Shown: positions 21,648 through 32,900 of the stretch, piece by piece
How positions within the stretch are numbered: the first letter of the stretch is position 1
Layout: every line of letters starts with the position of its first letter
Origin: Acytostelium subglobosum LB1
Taxonomy: Eukaryota; Evosea; Eumycetozoa; Acytosteliales; Acytosteliaceae
DNA length: 64,000 bases
Direction: 5' to 3'
NCBI RefSeq assembly: GCF_000787575.1
Contig: NW_012236526.1
Span: 1,054,001 to 1,118,000 of the forward strand
Program-made: the position numbers and the translations under genes
The notes under the pieces: generated by a model
What the model was told of the DNA's origin: nothing
What the model saw: only the letters and a program-made list of their open reading frames with translations
Database searches by the model: none

Positions 21648-23631
21648 ATGGCAGCAGTTAGAGCAACAAAGAGATCAGTTGATCATTTTCTATCAAGGAT
21701 TATAACACCAAAGTCATTTAGGATATTCTTCACCTTATTATATATTATCTCTATCAAATCTTTCTTTCAATTCACTGTTACAAGAGTATATTTCAACAAG
21801 AATCCAGATGACAAACTTAATCAATTCAATCAAATACAATGGATGTTCATCAGATTGTTGGCATTGGTATACTTGTCATCATTCCTAAGTTTGAAAGCAC
21901 AATTGATTCCACTGTTTGGTGAACGTGGAATACTACCAATCCGACAAAACATTGAGAAGAAGAAAGAACGAAGCAAATCATTCATTGAAAGTCCATCACT
22001 CTTTATCCTACTTCCCAACAAATACCTCACAGACAAGTTCATCATCAACACATGTCACACTGGTATCATATGTTCCATCCTACTCTTCATGGACATTTGT
22101 CCAAGTCTAATGCTACTACTCCTATTCTGCAATCACCTCTCATTTAGGGTATGTACCCTCACCAACTCTCACTTACTTACTCAATCAACTAATCAACGCC
22201 TGGATCATTTCTAGAACTGTGGCGGAGAGTTCTTCCAATTGCAGTTTGATAACCTTTTGATTGATACTACATTTTGGACATTGTTGTTGCCACCATTCAG
22301 GTTCATTCCATTTGTTAGTATACCTGCATCTTCGTTTTATCATCGTTCAATATGGTGGCTACTGCATTGGATGTCAATAAGATTGTTCATGGCCAGTGGT
22401 ATATGTAAGCTTACCTCAGGCGACACATCATGGACTGAAGGATTGGCACTCAACTATCACTTCTGGTCACAACCTATGCCCATCTGGCAAAGCTACATCT
22501 TCCATGAACTACCACTACCCATCAAGAAGTTAGGATGTTGGTACCACTTCATTGTGGAGATGACATGTCCCCTACTACTTATGCTTCCACTCTTCATCAA
22601 GTTCAGTATGTAATAATAATGGAATGATTCCACACGGCTCAATCACTAACTAACACTCATACTCATACAGATGTATTCAATCTATTATTCCTTCAGATAT
22701 TGATTGCAATAAGTGGAAACTATGGTATATTCAATCTAAACTCAATGGTTATATCATTGATATTCCTTGATGATTCAATATTCCCATCAACAATATCAAG
22801 TGTAATCAATTATATTATAACAAATAATGATCAGACGATTGGTGGCATCATGTACGAAGCGACCTTTGCATCCATCGCACTTGGTATCGTAGCCATCACC
22901 CTCATTCTATCATTCATCCCACTTACTCAGGTAAGTACATCCAACCCAATATCATCATTTACACGCACTCACTCATACTCTATCAATCAAAGTTGACACG
23001 AGGAATGGTTGGCTTTAGCAACAAGTTGGTCGTACCGTATATGTATGTTTCCAAGTTTGGATTGCTAAACTATTATGGTTTGTTTGCTTCGATGACTACA
23101 AGTAGGAAGGAGATATTGTTCCAGGGATCAACGGATGGACAGGAGTGGCATCAATATGAGTTCAATTGGAAGCCTGGTGACTTGGATGTCCAACCTCGAT
23201 TCATTATTGGTCATCTACCAAGATTAGAGTGGCGACTATGGTTCTGCCAATTCGAATCATTCGGTACAACTGGAGCATGGTTCGATAGTTTCTGCGACAA
23301 ACTATTGCGCAATGAACCATCTGTCGTCGGCATGCTTAGGAAGAACCCATTTGCACAAGGTACACGACCCAAGTATCTTAGATGTCTGATCGCATCTTAT
23401 AAGTTCTCAGAGAAGAATCCTTATCGTGCTGTACTAAGGCCAAGGGAGTATTCAAAGAAGGAGACACAAGAACTGTGTCAACAAGTTGATGCCCAGGGCC
23501 AGGCCACTATCCCATCTGACAAGAAGTATGAGGAAGGCAAGTGGTGGCGCAAGGGCAAGTCCTTCCTCTACTATCCCATCCTATCACTAAAGGATGGTGA
23601 GCTTGTATATAGAGTTCAAAGATTGGAATAG
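21648..23631 (+). CDS. lipase maturation factor (LMF1/LMF2 family)
   Basis: Four exons (21648-22148, 22215-22605, 22671-22930, 22993-23631) give 596 residues. The N-terminal two-thirds has several membrane helices. The family core includes WWLLHWMSIRLFMASGICKLTSGD, here split by Trp-rich text, then TEGLALNYHFWSQPMP, LPIKKLGCWYHF and the C-terminal soluble part with PRFIIGHLPRLEWRLWF and a basic tail RPKYLRCLIASYKF. Animal LMF1 works in the ER to fold dimeric lipases and other disulfide-rich secreted proteins; a general ER folding role is likely here. An arginine-rich RPREYSKKETQEL segment near the end is the usual family ending. Confidence 0.9.
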
Positions 23632-23660
23632 AATAGAATAGTTGTACATAATAAATATAT

Positions 23661-23679
23661 TTGATTGATTGATTGATTG
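23661..23679. repeat. (TTGA)n microsatellite between convergent genes
   Basis: About five tandem TTGA units in the 52-bp space between the convergent lipase maturation factor and PHP genes. Confidence 0.8.
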
Positions 23680-23683
23680 CGCG

Positions 23684-25018
23684 CTATTTGTGTTGAACAT
23701 CATCCAAGGGTATGTCAACATCTGATTGATCTTTGGCTCGTGATCTTGACGGAGAGTTGACGTCAACCATGTCATAGCCAAGTGGTGAGTTGCTGTCTAT
23801 ACTACCATCGTTGTCCCCTTTGTTGCCATGACGACGTCCACGAAGGTAGTTTATCAACGTAGCGCCAAAGAATAATGTAAGTTGTACAAGTAAGAAGAAG
23901 AAGATTATCCATGCAGCCAAGCAAATGATCTCGGGCGTATGAACGATGACCTCCTCTTTGGTGCAGCTGCCATCGACGAATGAGTACATTCCCTTCTTGA
24001 GCTCAAAGAACGTGTGGAAGAACGAGCCAAGCTGAATCCATGGCGAGAGGAATGTGTAGAGTGATGTCTGTTGCGACAGCTCCTTCAACACTCCAATCTT
24101 GCTGCCAACTGCATCAAACAGGAATGATATGTTTGCATTCTTGAGCGCATCCATTATGATTGATTGATTGAGGTAGCGTGCATTGATTGGCTCGCTGGCA
24201 TTGTATCGTCCGCCATCATTCACTTGTAGTACATTCCAGGATGCCACGTCTGATCCCATGTGGAAGTCGGTGCCGACCAAGTAGCGCAAGTTATTACGTC
24301 TGGCGAATGTGTAGCCAGAGAAGTCAAACGTATCGCCATTGACAACTTCAATAAAGTCGATGCCCATCTCCAGGAACTCCTGAAGCGTCGGCTGCTCGAG
24401 GTTAGCCCACGTCGACCATGGGTAATGGTTCAAGACGGCAAAGCCGCCCTTGGAGTGGGTGAGATCGATGATCTCTTTGATCTGCTCGTTGGTTGGGAAC
24501 TTGTAGAGTGGGACGTCCTCTGTGAGGCCGATGAGACCCATGTGACACCGACAGTTGGTCCACTCAATTCCGGGGATGACCACGATCTTGTCGCTGTACT
24601 TCTCGAGAGCGATTCGCTGGCCAGCGACACCGCCCGACGCTGTGTTGTGATCGGTCAGCACCATGGCGTTGAATCCGTTCTTGATGTGCCAGATGATGTT
24701 CTGCTCGGGCGACAGACCGCCGTCCGAGTAGGTTGAGTGTGAGTGAGCATCGAGCAACACGTTGTACGTTGGCACACGGTCTGCGTCGTAGACGGTGTGG
24801 TTGATGCGCGGATCTACGCTGTCTGGGCCGTCAAACGATGCCTTACTCGACAAGTATCGTCTCGGTGGTGAATTATATATTGATATAGATATCGGTATGA
24901 TTAGTATTAGCAGTACAATCAGCACCAGTGCATGGAAAGAGCATTGTCTACAGAACACTGCCGCAGTAGACTGTGACTGTGACACTTTTCTTAGTTTCCT
25001 TTTCACTGTCGTCAACAT
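23684..25018 (-). CDS. membrane-anchored PHP-domain metal phosphoesterase
   Basis: Single exon of 444 residues. A short basic head is followed by one membrane helix (about 28-47, ALVLIVLLILIIPISIS). The PHP domain starts near residue 88 with LDAHSHSTYSDGGLSPEQ, then AMVLTDHNT, VVIPGIEWT and RCHMGLIGL, with a final GTDFHMGSD, so the His/Asp/Glu metal ligands of the family are in place. A second membrane helix lies near 375-398 before a polar Ser/Asp-rich tail. The domain would face the lumen or outside if both helices span. Bacterial PHP proteins of this subgroup are phosphatases or nucleases; the substrate here is unknown. The stop codons of this gene and the convergent lipase maturation factor gene are 52 bp apart. 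Confidence 0.85.
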   Translation of the reverse strand: MLTTVKRKLRKVSQSQSTAAVFCRQCSFHALVLIVLLILIIPISISIYNSPPRRYLSSKASFDGPDSVDPRINHTVYDADRVPTYNVLLDAHSHSTYSDGGLSPEQNIIWHIKNGFNAMVLTDHNTASGGVAGQRIALEKYSDKIVVIPGIEWTNCRCHMGLIGLTEDVPLYKFPTNEQIKEIIDLTHSKGGFAVLNHYPWSTWANLEQPTLQEFLEMGIDFIEVVNGDTFDFSGYTFARRNNLRYLVGTDFHMGSDVASWNVLQVNDGGRYNASEPINARYLNQSIIMDALKNANISFLFDAVGSKIGVLKELSQQTSLYTFLSPWIQLGSFFHTFFELKKGMYSFVDGSCTKEEVIVHTPEIICLAAWIIFFFLLVQLTLFFGATLINYLRGRRHGNKGDNDGSIDSNSPLGYDMVDVNSPSRSRAKDQSDVDIPLDDVQHK

Positions 25019-25515
25019 TATATAAAGTTAAGTTAATTATATATATATAAATGGGAAGTTAAGTTTAGTCGATCAAACAAACATCACAACAACACTACTT
25101 GTATGTATCTGTTTGCTTGCTTGCACACACGTACACACTGAGGGTAAAGATATTCGTCAATTATCTGCCTTTCCCACACTGGTCAACTTCGTCAACTTTG
25201 AACCCCACTCAATTGTACTGATCTACACACTCATAATAGCAATAATATAATGTAGGTCAATAATACAAGTATCCAATGCCAATCATTATATCATATTCTC
25301 TAATACTATTAATGGTATTTATGATTGGTAAAGTATTAAACTGGTATTAGAATTTATTCAAGTTCTGTCTAGCTAGACAATGTTCTATTACAACTTAAAA
25401 AACCAGGTTGAAAAAGTATTGGAAGGAATTTATTGATAATTAATTTGATTATATAAAGAGTACCGATCTAAAGTTAGGAAATCATTGGATACAAACTTAT
25501 TAAATTGAAGAGATA
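25019..25515. promoter_or_regulatory. divergent promoter region (PHP gene and U-box paralog)
   Basis: Spacer between oppositely oriented genes, with TATATATATAAAT beside the PHP gene start and AATTTGATTATATAAAGAG upstream of the U-box paralog. It becomes strikingly AT-rich from about 25250 on. A short palindrome TCTAGCTAGA lies near 25367. Confidence 0.4.
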
Positions 25516-26700
25516 ATGGATAAAAAAACTACAAATATTAATAATAATAATAAGAATACTTATGAGGAAGTAAAGACTAATATAGATACCAACAATGTTG
25601 ATTTTATAGAACATCCTGTTGAGTTCAATTCTGAAGGACAAAATCAAGAAGTATTATGGACCAACCTCTTAAATTTAATCGGGAATATTGAGAACGAAAT
25701 TATCCCTAATGTAAATATTATTCAATTAATTATCAACTATAAAATTATGATAATATATATTTACTTTCTTGACTTTAAGGTCTCCTTCCTGGAGAATTCA
25801 AGGAGATTGATGTCTTTTGAATTCAATCGTCTTGAACAACTTCGAAGAGTATTGTCTCAACCAAACTATACCACCAAGGTGATTGAAGCTAGTATTCCTG
25901 AAAAGTTGTACAACATAATTGACAAGACTAAACAATTTGTACAACAATATGAAAGATTTTTGTACTTGTACAAACAGGACGTTACTAGAATCCAGATAGT
26001 TCAATATGCGGAGGATTTGGAAAATATTCAAATAAGAATGGATAGAATGGGAAGTGAGGTCACTGAATATGTCAATAATCTCATTCCAGAGGTTTCTACT
26101 TTGATTAGATCACTTGGAATTGATCGTCTATCATATAGTGATGAAATAGTAACAAAAAGTGGACGTATATTAACAAAGATATTTATTTATTTTGGTGGCT
26201 CAATGATATGCAAGAAATATGGTATCAATATCAGCAACTTCATTCGATTTGATGATCTCCCTCAAGTGATAGAAGATTCCCATACTGCATTTATTTCTGT
26301 CCTAAAGTATAGTGAGATCAAGGAAATAATGTATCAGCTCGATTCAAGTGTCCTGGAATCAATTGTGTACCGTGACAACATTCGCAAATTCACCTCGGAA
26401 ATCGGTCTCAAGGAACACTTTATGAGAGCATTGGAGAATGTTGAAGTTGCAAACCAACTTATTTGCGGTATATGTCTAGACAGGATGGAGGACCCATGCT
26501 ACATCAATGATGGCATTAGCAACAGTTACTACTGTTACCAATGTATCAAAGGTTGGTTAAGTGTTCATCCAACTAACCCAAAGACACGTGAACCGTTGGA
26601 TGAAGAGGATATTCATAAGTGTGATCGCAAGTGGGTCCAAAAGAATATCCACTTCCAAGAGATCAAGCTTAGAGTCAAGGTTTATGAATTCTGGAGATAA
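25516..26700 (+). CDS. U-box-like protein, paralog lacking the ApoL-like hairpin
   Basis: The whole stretch is open for 394 residues, but bases 25711-25779 (69 bases, GTAAAT...TTTAAG, stop-free) look like an intron. Removing them gives 371 residues and places the intron exactly where the paralog at 12487-13796 has its first one. The helical N-terminal region aligns in pattern (YERFLYLYKQDVTRIQIVQYAEDLENI against the paralog's SYKKDIASISILEYATKLESI, shortened here). The C-terminal third matches well: IGLKEHFMRALENVE, CGICLDRMEDPC, SYYCYQC and NPKTREPL. In the middle, where the paralog has the glycine hairpin, this one has only ILTKIFIYFGGSMICKKYG. The result is an E3-like protein without a clear membrane segment. 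Codon use is AT-rich. Confidence 0.75.
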   Translation: MDKKTTNINNNNKNTYEEVKTNIDTNNVDFIEHPVEFNSEGQNQEVLWTNLLNLIGNIENEIIPNVNIIQLIINYKIMIIYIYFLDFKVSFLENSRRLMSFEFNRLEQLRRVLSQPNYTTKVIEASIPEKLYNIIDKTKQFVQQYERFLYLYKQDVTRIQIVQYAEDLENIQIRMDRMGSEVTEYVNNLIPEVSTLIRSLGIDRLSYSDEIVTKSGRILTKIFIYFGGSMICKKYGINISNFIRFDDLPQVIEDSHTAFISVLKYSEIKEIMYQLDSSVLESIVYRDNIRKFTSEIGLKEHFMRALENVEVANQLICGICLDRMEDPCYINDGISNSYYCYQCIKGWLSVHPTNPKTREPLDEEDIHKCDRKWVQKNIHFQEIKLRVKVYEFWR

Positions 26701-26785
26701 TATAAATGGAGATTCTGGAACTAGTCCAATCAATTATTTAGTGGATTTATACAAATAAATAAAATATTTTAGTTTAGTTAATTAA

Positions 26786-27886
26786 TTAATAAACAACATT
26801 GGGCATTCTCTCATAAAGATCTCTCTTGTACGAGTTGAATGAAAATCGTTTGTTACTCCTCTTGCTGCTGCCGCTGGAGGTGCTGGAGATGACGTTGAAG
26901 TTTTGTCGCTCAATCTGAAGACAGCCAGTGATTGACAGAGTCTCGAGTGTGGTCTGCACCTTGGAGAACAATGTTTGAATGTCAATCGTGGAAACACATC
27001 GACAATAGTCCAAATTGAGTGATCGCAGTTGGTATGTTGTAAGATTCTTTCGAGAGTCTGGCACGAGTGCAGAGATTGTGTTCTTGCCAACGGGGTTGAA
27101 TGAGAGATCGAGCGAGAGCAGTGATGCGGGCAGCGTCTGCACGAGCATGGAACCATCCTCATCCGACAGGAATGCCTTGGCGAATGAGAACTCTTGCAGG
27201 GAGGGGAATACAAAGCTAAAGTTGCACATGTTTCTGATGGCGATACTCTTGCAGCCAGTGAGGTCAAGCTCGACAAGGTTTGACATGCGCATCATTGCGA
27301 ATGAGTTTGGGTGTGGCGCGGGCGTTCCGTCTGATGAGCGGGATGTAGGCATCAGGGCCATGGCGGTGGCCATCGAGCGCTGGAATACCGCACCGCCAAT
27401 ACCAATGCAGTCCTGTAGCTTGAGTGTTTGGAGTTGTCTACAGTAGTAGCTGATGAAATGTAGTGATGAGTCGTTGAGACGGATACAACGCGACAGGTCG
27501 AGATGTTTGAGACGAGCACCAATTACACGCAGGAATGGTACCAGTTGTCCAACGGTGAAGTTCTGTGCATTGATCTTGAGTGATGTAAGTTGGGTACATC
27601 GCTCGAGGAATTGAAAGGGGAAGTTGCCAGTCATGTTGAACTGGGACCAAAACAATGTTGGCACAGTACTAAGATCGAGATGAGTCGTTGATTTGTTCAC
27701 CAGAGCTGACAACCAACGTGGAGAAGGTGCAGGTGGTAATGAACCTCTATAAGAGAACTTTGGTGTATTCGGACATAATAATCTCTCTAATATTCTCCCC
27801 TTCAAAGTATCATCAAAGCTTTCCAATTGTTCTGGTATTGAGTTTAACAATATCTTATCAATACATAATATCTCTAATGAATTCAT
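26786..27886 (-). CDS. leucine-rich repeat protein (FBXL/AMN1-like repeats)
   Basis: Single exon of 366 residues. The N-terminus, MNSLEILCIDKILLNSIPEQ and onward to LKGRILERLL, resembles the leader helices found before LRRs in F-box-like and Cullin-adaptor proteins, but a true F-box is not evident. At least six cysteine-containing LRRs follow: LTSLKINAQNF, LKHLDLSRCIRLND, LQTLKLQDCIGIGG, LVELDLTGCKSIAI, LLSLDLSFNPVGK, LRSLNLDYCRCVST and LETLSITGCLQIE. A Ser-rich linker and basic tail end the chain. Such proteins often recruit substrates to ubiquitin ligases; that role is inferred. Its stop is 85 bp from that of the convergent U-box paralog. Confidence 0.8.
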   Translation of the reverse strand: MNSLEILCIDKILLNSIPEQLESFDDTLKGRILERLLCPNTPKFSYRGSLPPAPSPRWLSALVNKSTTHLDLSTVPTLFWSQFNMTGNFPFQFLERCTQLTSLKINAQNFTVGQLVPFLRVIGARLKHLDLSRCIRLNDSSLHFISYYCRQLQTLKLQDCIGIGGAVFQRSMATAMALMPTSRSSDGTPAPHPNSFAMMRMSNLVELDLTGCKSIAIRNMCNFSFVFPSLQEFSFAKAFLSDEDGSMLVQTLPASLLSLDLSFNPVGKNTISALVPDSRKNLTTYQLRSLNLDYCRCVSTIDIQTLFSKVQTTLETLSITGCLQIERQNFNVISSTSSGSSKRSNKRFSFNSYKRDLYERMPNVVY

Positions 27887-28557
27887 TTCTTATTATTATT
27901 ATTATTTATATATATATATATTATATATGATTGATTGACTGAGTATGAGTGAGTGATTGAGTGAATGATTATATATTATATTATATCTTTCTTTATACAT
28001 TGATGATTAAGATGAGTTCATCAGTTTTATACTTGTAGTAGTGTCGTCTGTTTGATTAGAATATTGCGGCTACTAATAATAGAATCAATCAAATATATAT
28101 GTATTATTTCTGAAAAGGTGTTGGAGAACCAACAAAACAGAACTAAATTGAGTGACCTCATCCATCCACTTCACTCTCAAGTGTTCTTGCCAAACAATTT
28201 CAAAAACAATCATTCAGCGAATTCAAGAGACAATTTATGTGTGTGGATGTAGTTTTGGCTGAACCAGGCTTATTCAATATTCGACACAGACCAGACCTGG
28301 GTCATATTATTCATACATTCGTTCAACTTCAACAACTTTCAATCATTAATGATCTGCCCCTTTGTTTGTCAAACATACATATAATAATCATATTAACTTG
28401 TGTGATACCTTCAAAGCTTGTGCAAATGGGGTGCTCATGTTCACTCACCCAATCAACCTTGATTGTGAATGAATCCCAAGGTGTTGGTATCAATGATCAT
28501 TGGTTGTTGAAGTTAATAGATTAGATTAAGAGAAGAGATAAAGGTAGTGTTGTGAGA
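27887..28557. promoter_or_regulatory. divergent promoter region (LRR gene and mannitol dehydrogenase)
   Basis: AT-rich beside the LRR gene (TTATTATTATTATTTATATATATATATTATATATG near 27890-27928), with further TATATTATATTATATC near 27970. The right half, 28050-28557, is more mixed in composition. No further gene is supported: an open frame at 28237-28524 has no coding character. Confidence 0.4.
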
Positions 28558-29988
28558 ATGAGTGATAATAATAATAACAAACAATTAGTATGGATGCACA
28601 TTGGAAGTGGAATGTTCCACCGTGCACATCAAGCTTATTATTTAGACAAGTTGAATAACAAACTTGATGAAGAGGAGAAAGAGAAAGAGAATAGTGGCAT
28701 TAGTAGATGGTCAATAGCATTGGGTAACATTAGAGATGATGTTGGTGATATATTGGAAGTGTTACAAAGACAACATTGCAAGTATACATTGGAGACTGTT
28801 GACTCTGTAGGTGACAGACAACATCATGTTATAAAATCAATCAAGATAATAGTGCCCTACGACCAGGATGGCAAACATCTAGTTCAACAAGGTGCACATG
28901 TTGATACCAAGGTCATATCATTCACCGTTACAGAGTCTGGCTACTACTATGACGTAAACCTACAGCTTGTCGCCACGCATCCCGACATCCAACACGATCT
29001 TAAGGGTGGCTGCAAGACAATCTACGGCTCAATAACCAAGATACTAAGGGAGCGCATGAAGATTACTGGCACTGCAGACTCGAGGATCACTCTACTAAGT
29101 TGTGACAATGTTCGCAAGAATGGAGTTGTGTTCAAGACATGCTACCAACAATTCCTTGAGATGGTTGGGGATAAGATGTTGCTGGAGTGGTTCCAGGCCA
29201 ATACGACATGTCCCAATACAATGGTGGATCGTATCACTCCTCGCCCGCCAGCTGACCTTGTGGCGCGTGTGGCCACCCTGCACCAAGACTTTGAGGACCG
29301 TGCGCCAGTGATGTGCGAGAAGTTCACGCAATGGGTGATTGAGGACAACTTCATCATTGGCAGACCGGCCTTGGAAAAGGTTGGCGTGGAGTTTACCCAA
29401 GACGTCAAGCCCTATGAAGAGGCCAAAGTGCGCATACTCAATGCCAGTCACTGTATATTAGCTTGGGGCGGCACGCTCAAAGGCTACACGTACATCCATG
29501 AAGGAATGCGTGACCCTCAGATCAAGACCATGGCCTACGACTACATTACAAACGATGTGATACCGACACTCAAGGCCAAGACTCCACTCAATCTCGAGTC
29601 ATACAGAGACATTGCTTTGGACCGTTTCTCCAATCCCTATCTGGCCGACACCAATCAACGAGTGAGCTCAGAGGGATACACCAAGATACCGGGATTTGTC
29701 GTGCCAACGATCACAGCATGTTTCCAACGTGGCGATGCGCCTAGGTCCTCAATCAGACTCGTGGCACTATTCTTCGTGCTCCTTCAACGTAGCTATCAGG
29801 GCAAGCTGCCCTACATCTATGTTGACGCCGTGCTTACCAAGGAGATGCTTAACAACATCTTTAAGGCTACAGACCCCGTCCAAGCATTCGCCCATGATCA
29901 AGTCCTGTTTGGTACACTCAAGGATAATGCCCAGTTCGTGTCTCTTGTCCATGAAGAAGTTGTACAAGTCAATGCATGGCTTGGATGA
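28558..29988 (+). CDS. mannitol dehydrogenase family polyol dehydrogenase
   Basis: Single exon of 476 residues from the ATG giving MSDNNNNKQLVWMHIGSG. The Rossmann start is HIGSGMFHRAHQAYYLD, a variant of the family's G-x-G-x-F-x-R-x-H motif. The catalytic signature K-x4-N-x2-H is present in KVRILNASHCILAWGG, identical in spacing to Pseudomonas mannitol 2-dehydrogenase. The C-terminal domain has DRFSNPYLADTNQRVSSEGYTK, the usual family run. Members oxidise mannitol, arabinitol or uronate derivatives with NAD(P); no metal is used. It lacks introns, unlike most neighbours, and the family is mainly bacterial and fungal, so lateral acquisition is possible. The Asn-rich start is host-like. Confidence 0.92.
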   Translation: MSDNNNNKQLVWMHIGSGMFHRAHQAYYLDKLNNKLDEEEKEKENSGISRWSIALGNIRDDVGDILEVLQRQHCKYTLETVDSVGDRQHHVIKSIKIIVPYDQDGKHLVQQGAHVDTKVISFTVTESGYYYDVNLQLVATHPDIQHDLKGGCKTIYGSITKILRERMKITGTADSRITLLSCDNVRKNGVVFKTCYQQFLEMVGDKMLLEWFQANTTCPNTMVDRITPRPPADLVARVATLHQDFEDRAPVMCEKFTQWVIEDNFIIGRPALEKVGVEFTQDVKPYEEAKVRILNASHCILAWGGTLKGYTYIHEGMRDPQIKTMAYDYITNDVIPTLKAKTPLNLESYRDIALDRFSNPYLADTNQRVSSEGYTKIPGFVVPTITACFQRGDAPRSSIRLVALFFVLLQRSYQGKLPYIYVDAVLTKEMLNNIFKATDPVQAFAHDQVLFGTLKDNAQFVSLVHEEVVQVNAWLG

Positions 29989-29996
29989 ACGTATAT

Positions 29997-32900
29997 TTAT
30001 AAGAAGTCCTTGATATAAACACTCTTCTTGACTGCATTGGTGAATCCTTCTTGATACCTATACCTTATCCTTGGCGCTTCCCTCTCTGTCTTTTGTGTCT
30101 GTTGCTCGGGTGCTAGGTGAATGTGGATGTTAGTTAGCCTTGGACATAGATGTGGAGCGGTCTGCAACACATACATAGTTGTATCGGTCTTCCAAAGAAG
30201 TCCAACAGCACTGGCGCAGTGGCGACAGGCTTGGGCGTACTTGGCGGTGTTGGAACTTTGAATGGTGATTGATTGGACGACTCATCCTTCTTGTTTGGTG
30301 TGGCCAGTGACTTGGCTGACTGAGCAGGGGCACTTGTCTTTGCAGGTGTGGCTGGAGCTGGAGCAGCCATCAAAGTCTCATCATTCTTCTCTCTATATTG
30401 TACAACTGCCAGTGATATTATCTGCTTCTGTGCATTTGTCAACTGGACATGTTTGGATACAGCTGTTCGCTTCGTTGATGCTGTTGGATCAGGCTTGACC
30501 ATCTGGATAACAGTGTCGATTGGTCTATGGATTGATCGATTGAGTGAGTGAGTGAGTGAGTTGGAATCATCCCTTCTTGATCATTGACTTACGGGTTAAG
30601 TACATATTGCAGGGTAGAGTCGGTGGATGAGGTCTCGAGTGTGTAGCTGATGTTGTAATACTTCATGATGCGAATCAGGTTGTTCAATGATGACTTCTCC
30701 TTCTGATTGTAGAGATGTGGATTGACGGTCCTGATTGGAATGGAGATGATATCGATAAAGTGTGAGATAAAGTCACGGACAAAGGCCGATCGGTGAAGTG
30801 AGTGATAGATGTGTGGCGACACCATCTCAGACAACAGAAATGAATCGATTGTGTTGGCGGTGTTCTTCTGCTGGACGTAGCAATCGTAGTCGCTGTGAGG
30901 ATATGTCAACTTTGGTGCCACGTTGGAGCACTTCTTATGAATGGCCAGTGGGGCCAATGACTTGTACCTGTCATCATTGGTGGAGTCCGAGTAAATGAAC
31001 CAATCGAGACACTCAACAGTCTTGGCGGAGGAGGTTAGAGATGACCATCATGGACATGCTTAGGGAGCAACACACTATACTTACTCGATCCATGGTGTAG
31101 TCATTCGTCATGTTGGCCGGGTAGTTCTCGTAGAGACCTTCCAGCAACTTGTCAAACTGGGTACATGATGTGATCTCATTCTCCAGACTCTGGAAGTTGT
31201 GTGATTCTGTAGTGGCAGGAGTGTTAGTGATTGGGACTTGATCGCGATCAAGGATCCTCCAACGAGGACATACCTATCTGATTGTTTGTGGTGGATGATT
31301 GACTGACACCTTGGAACACTCCCTTCCAAAGATCAAACAGACCGCGCTCCATGTCTTTCTGGCCAATCACATTGTCCATGCTCTTCTCTTTGAGTACGGT
31401 GGAGTTGAGAACGGCGGTCCTGGTCTTGATGAACTGCAGTGAGTTCAAACATGAACGGATATCGTGGCCGGTCATGTTGACCAGCTGGTGCAGTGCCGAG
31501 TCATCGGCCTTCAACTCCTCCTTCTGGCAGATCTCCTTGAGACGCGACATCAGTCTTGTGGACTTGGGCTTGGCAAAGGCGAACAGCAGTGCCTCCTGTC
31601 TAAGCTTCCTCAACGATGGCACGAACTGATCGTTACAGATACATATGATTGGTCTGTTAATGCGGGACGATGAGCCCGACTTGCTGCTGCCGCTCTTCTT
31701 TGTGGACTTGGACTTGGACTTGTCTAGCGAGTTCTCCTCGTCGTCGCCATTATCTCCGCCGTCATCCTCGTCTTCATCTTTGCCTGCCTTCTTGGCGGCT
31801 GCTGCAGCACCAGACTTCTTGCTGTTGGCCAACAATCGCAATATTAGTTCGATTGGACCCTGTCATTATGGGGTGAGTTAGTGATTGATTGGAATGATTC
31901 CATGAATCCGATCATACATTGTCCCTGCCAGATATACCATCAATCTCATCGATGATCAAACAGTTTGGCCTCTTGTCCATGAACACAGACTTCATCTCGA
32001 GCGCCGACAAGAACTTGGTCTCGAACTTGTCTCCTGAACGGTCGTCACTGGAAGTGATTGATTGATTGAGTTAACGAATGAGTGGACCCAACATTGGCAT
32101 TGGCTATCATCTTACCTTGCGTTGATCTCAACTGGGTTGTAGCCAGCTTGTTTGGCCAAGATATGAGCGAGTGTGGTCTTGCCCAGGCCAGGTCCACCTG
32201 TAAGAAGTATGATCTTGTGTTGTGGAAGGTTGTTGCCGTCGAGTCCGGGCGCGCCACCCTGATTAGAGGTGGCAGCCGATCCGCCAGACATATTCGACGA
32301 GCCAAACCTTGACTTCTGTTGAAAGAAGTGAGTGTTACTATTGTTGGCAGCCTTCTTCTCGGCCATCAACTTTGTTGGTAATGGCTTTCCAAACACGCTA
32401 TGATCCCAAAGTTTCAGCCATGTCAGTATGTCCTTGTTCATTTTCTTTGAGTGATGCGCGGGAGATGTTTAGTTGTGAGTCAGTGGACGTGTAATTCGAT
32501 CGAGTAGGCTTGCTTACATCATCGGAGAGCAACTCGTGGAAGGAGGTGGGCGCGTACTTGTCCACCCATAGTCTGTTGTCAATGCGCTGTTGTGTACCAG
32601 ATGTGGCGACAGCTGCAGTGGTACTCTGTTGCTGTTGTTTGAGTTCCAGTTGTTGCTGATGCTGGAGCTCGATCAATCGCTTGGTCTCGAGGTCATCGAT
32701 CTCATTCTTGAGATCTTCAATTGATTGTTTGAGTAGCTTGCCCTCCACGCGATTCAGCTCGATCCTCTTCCTTATACTGTCCTCGTCATAATAATGTTTG
32801 TTATGGTCGTAGTCAAAGTCATCATCATCAGCTACACCATTCGCACTACCATCATCATGTCTCTTATTGAACTTTGTATAAACTCTCTTGCCATTGAATG

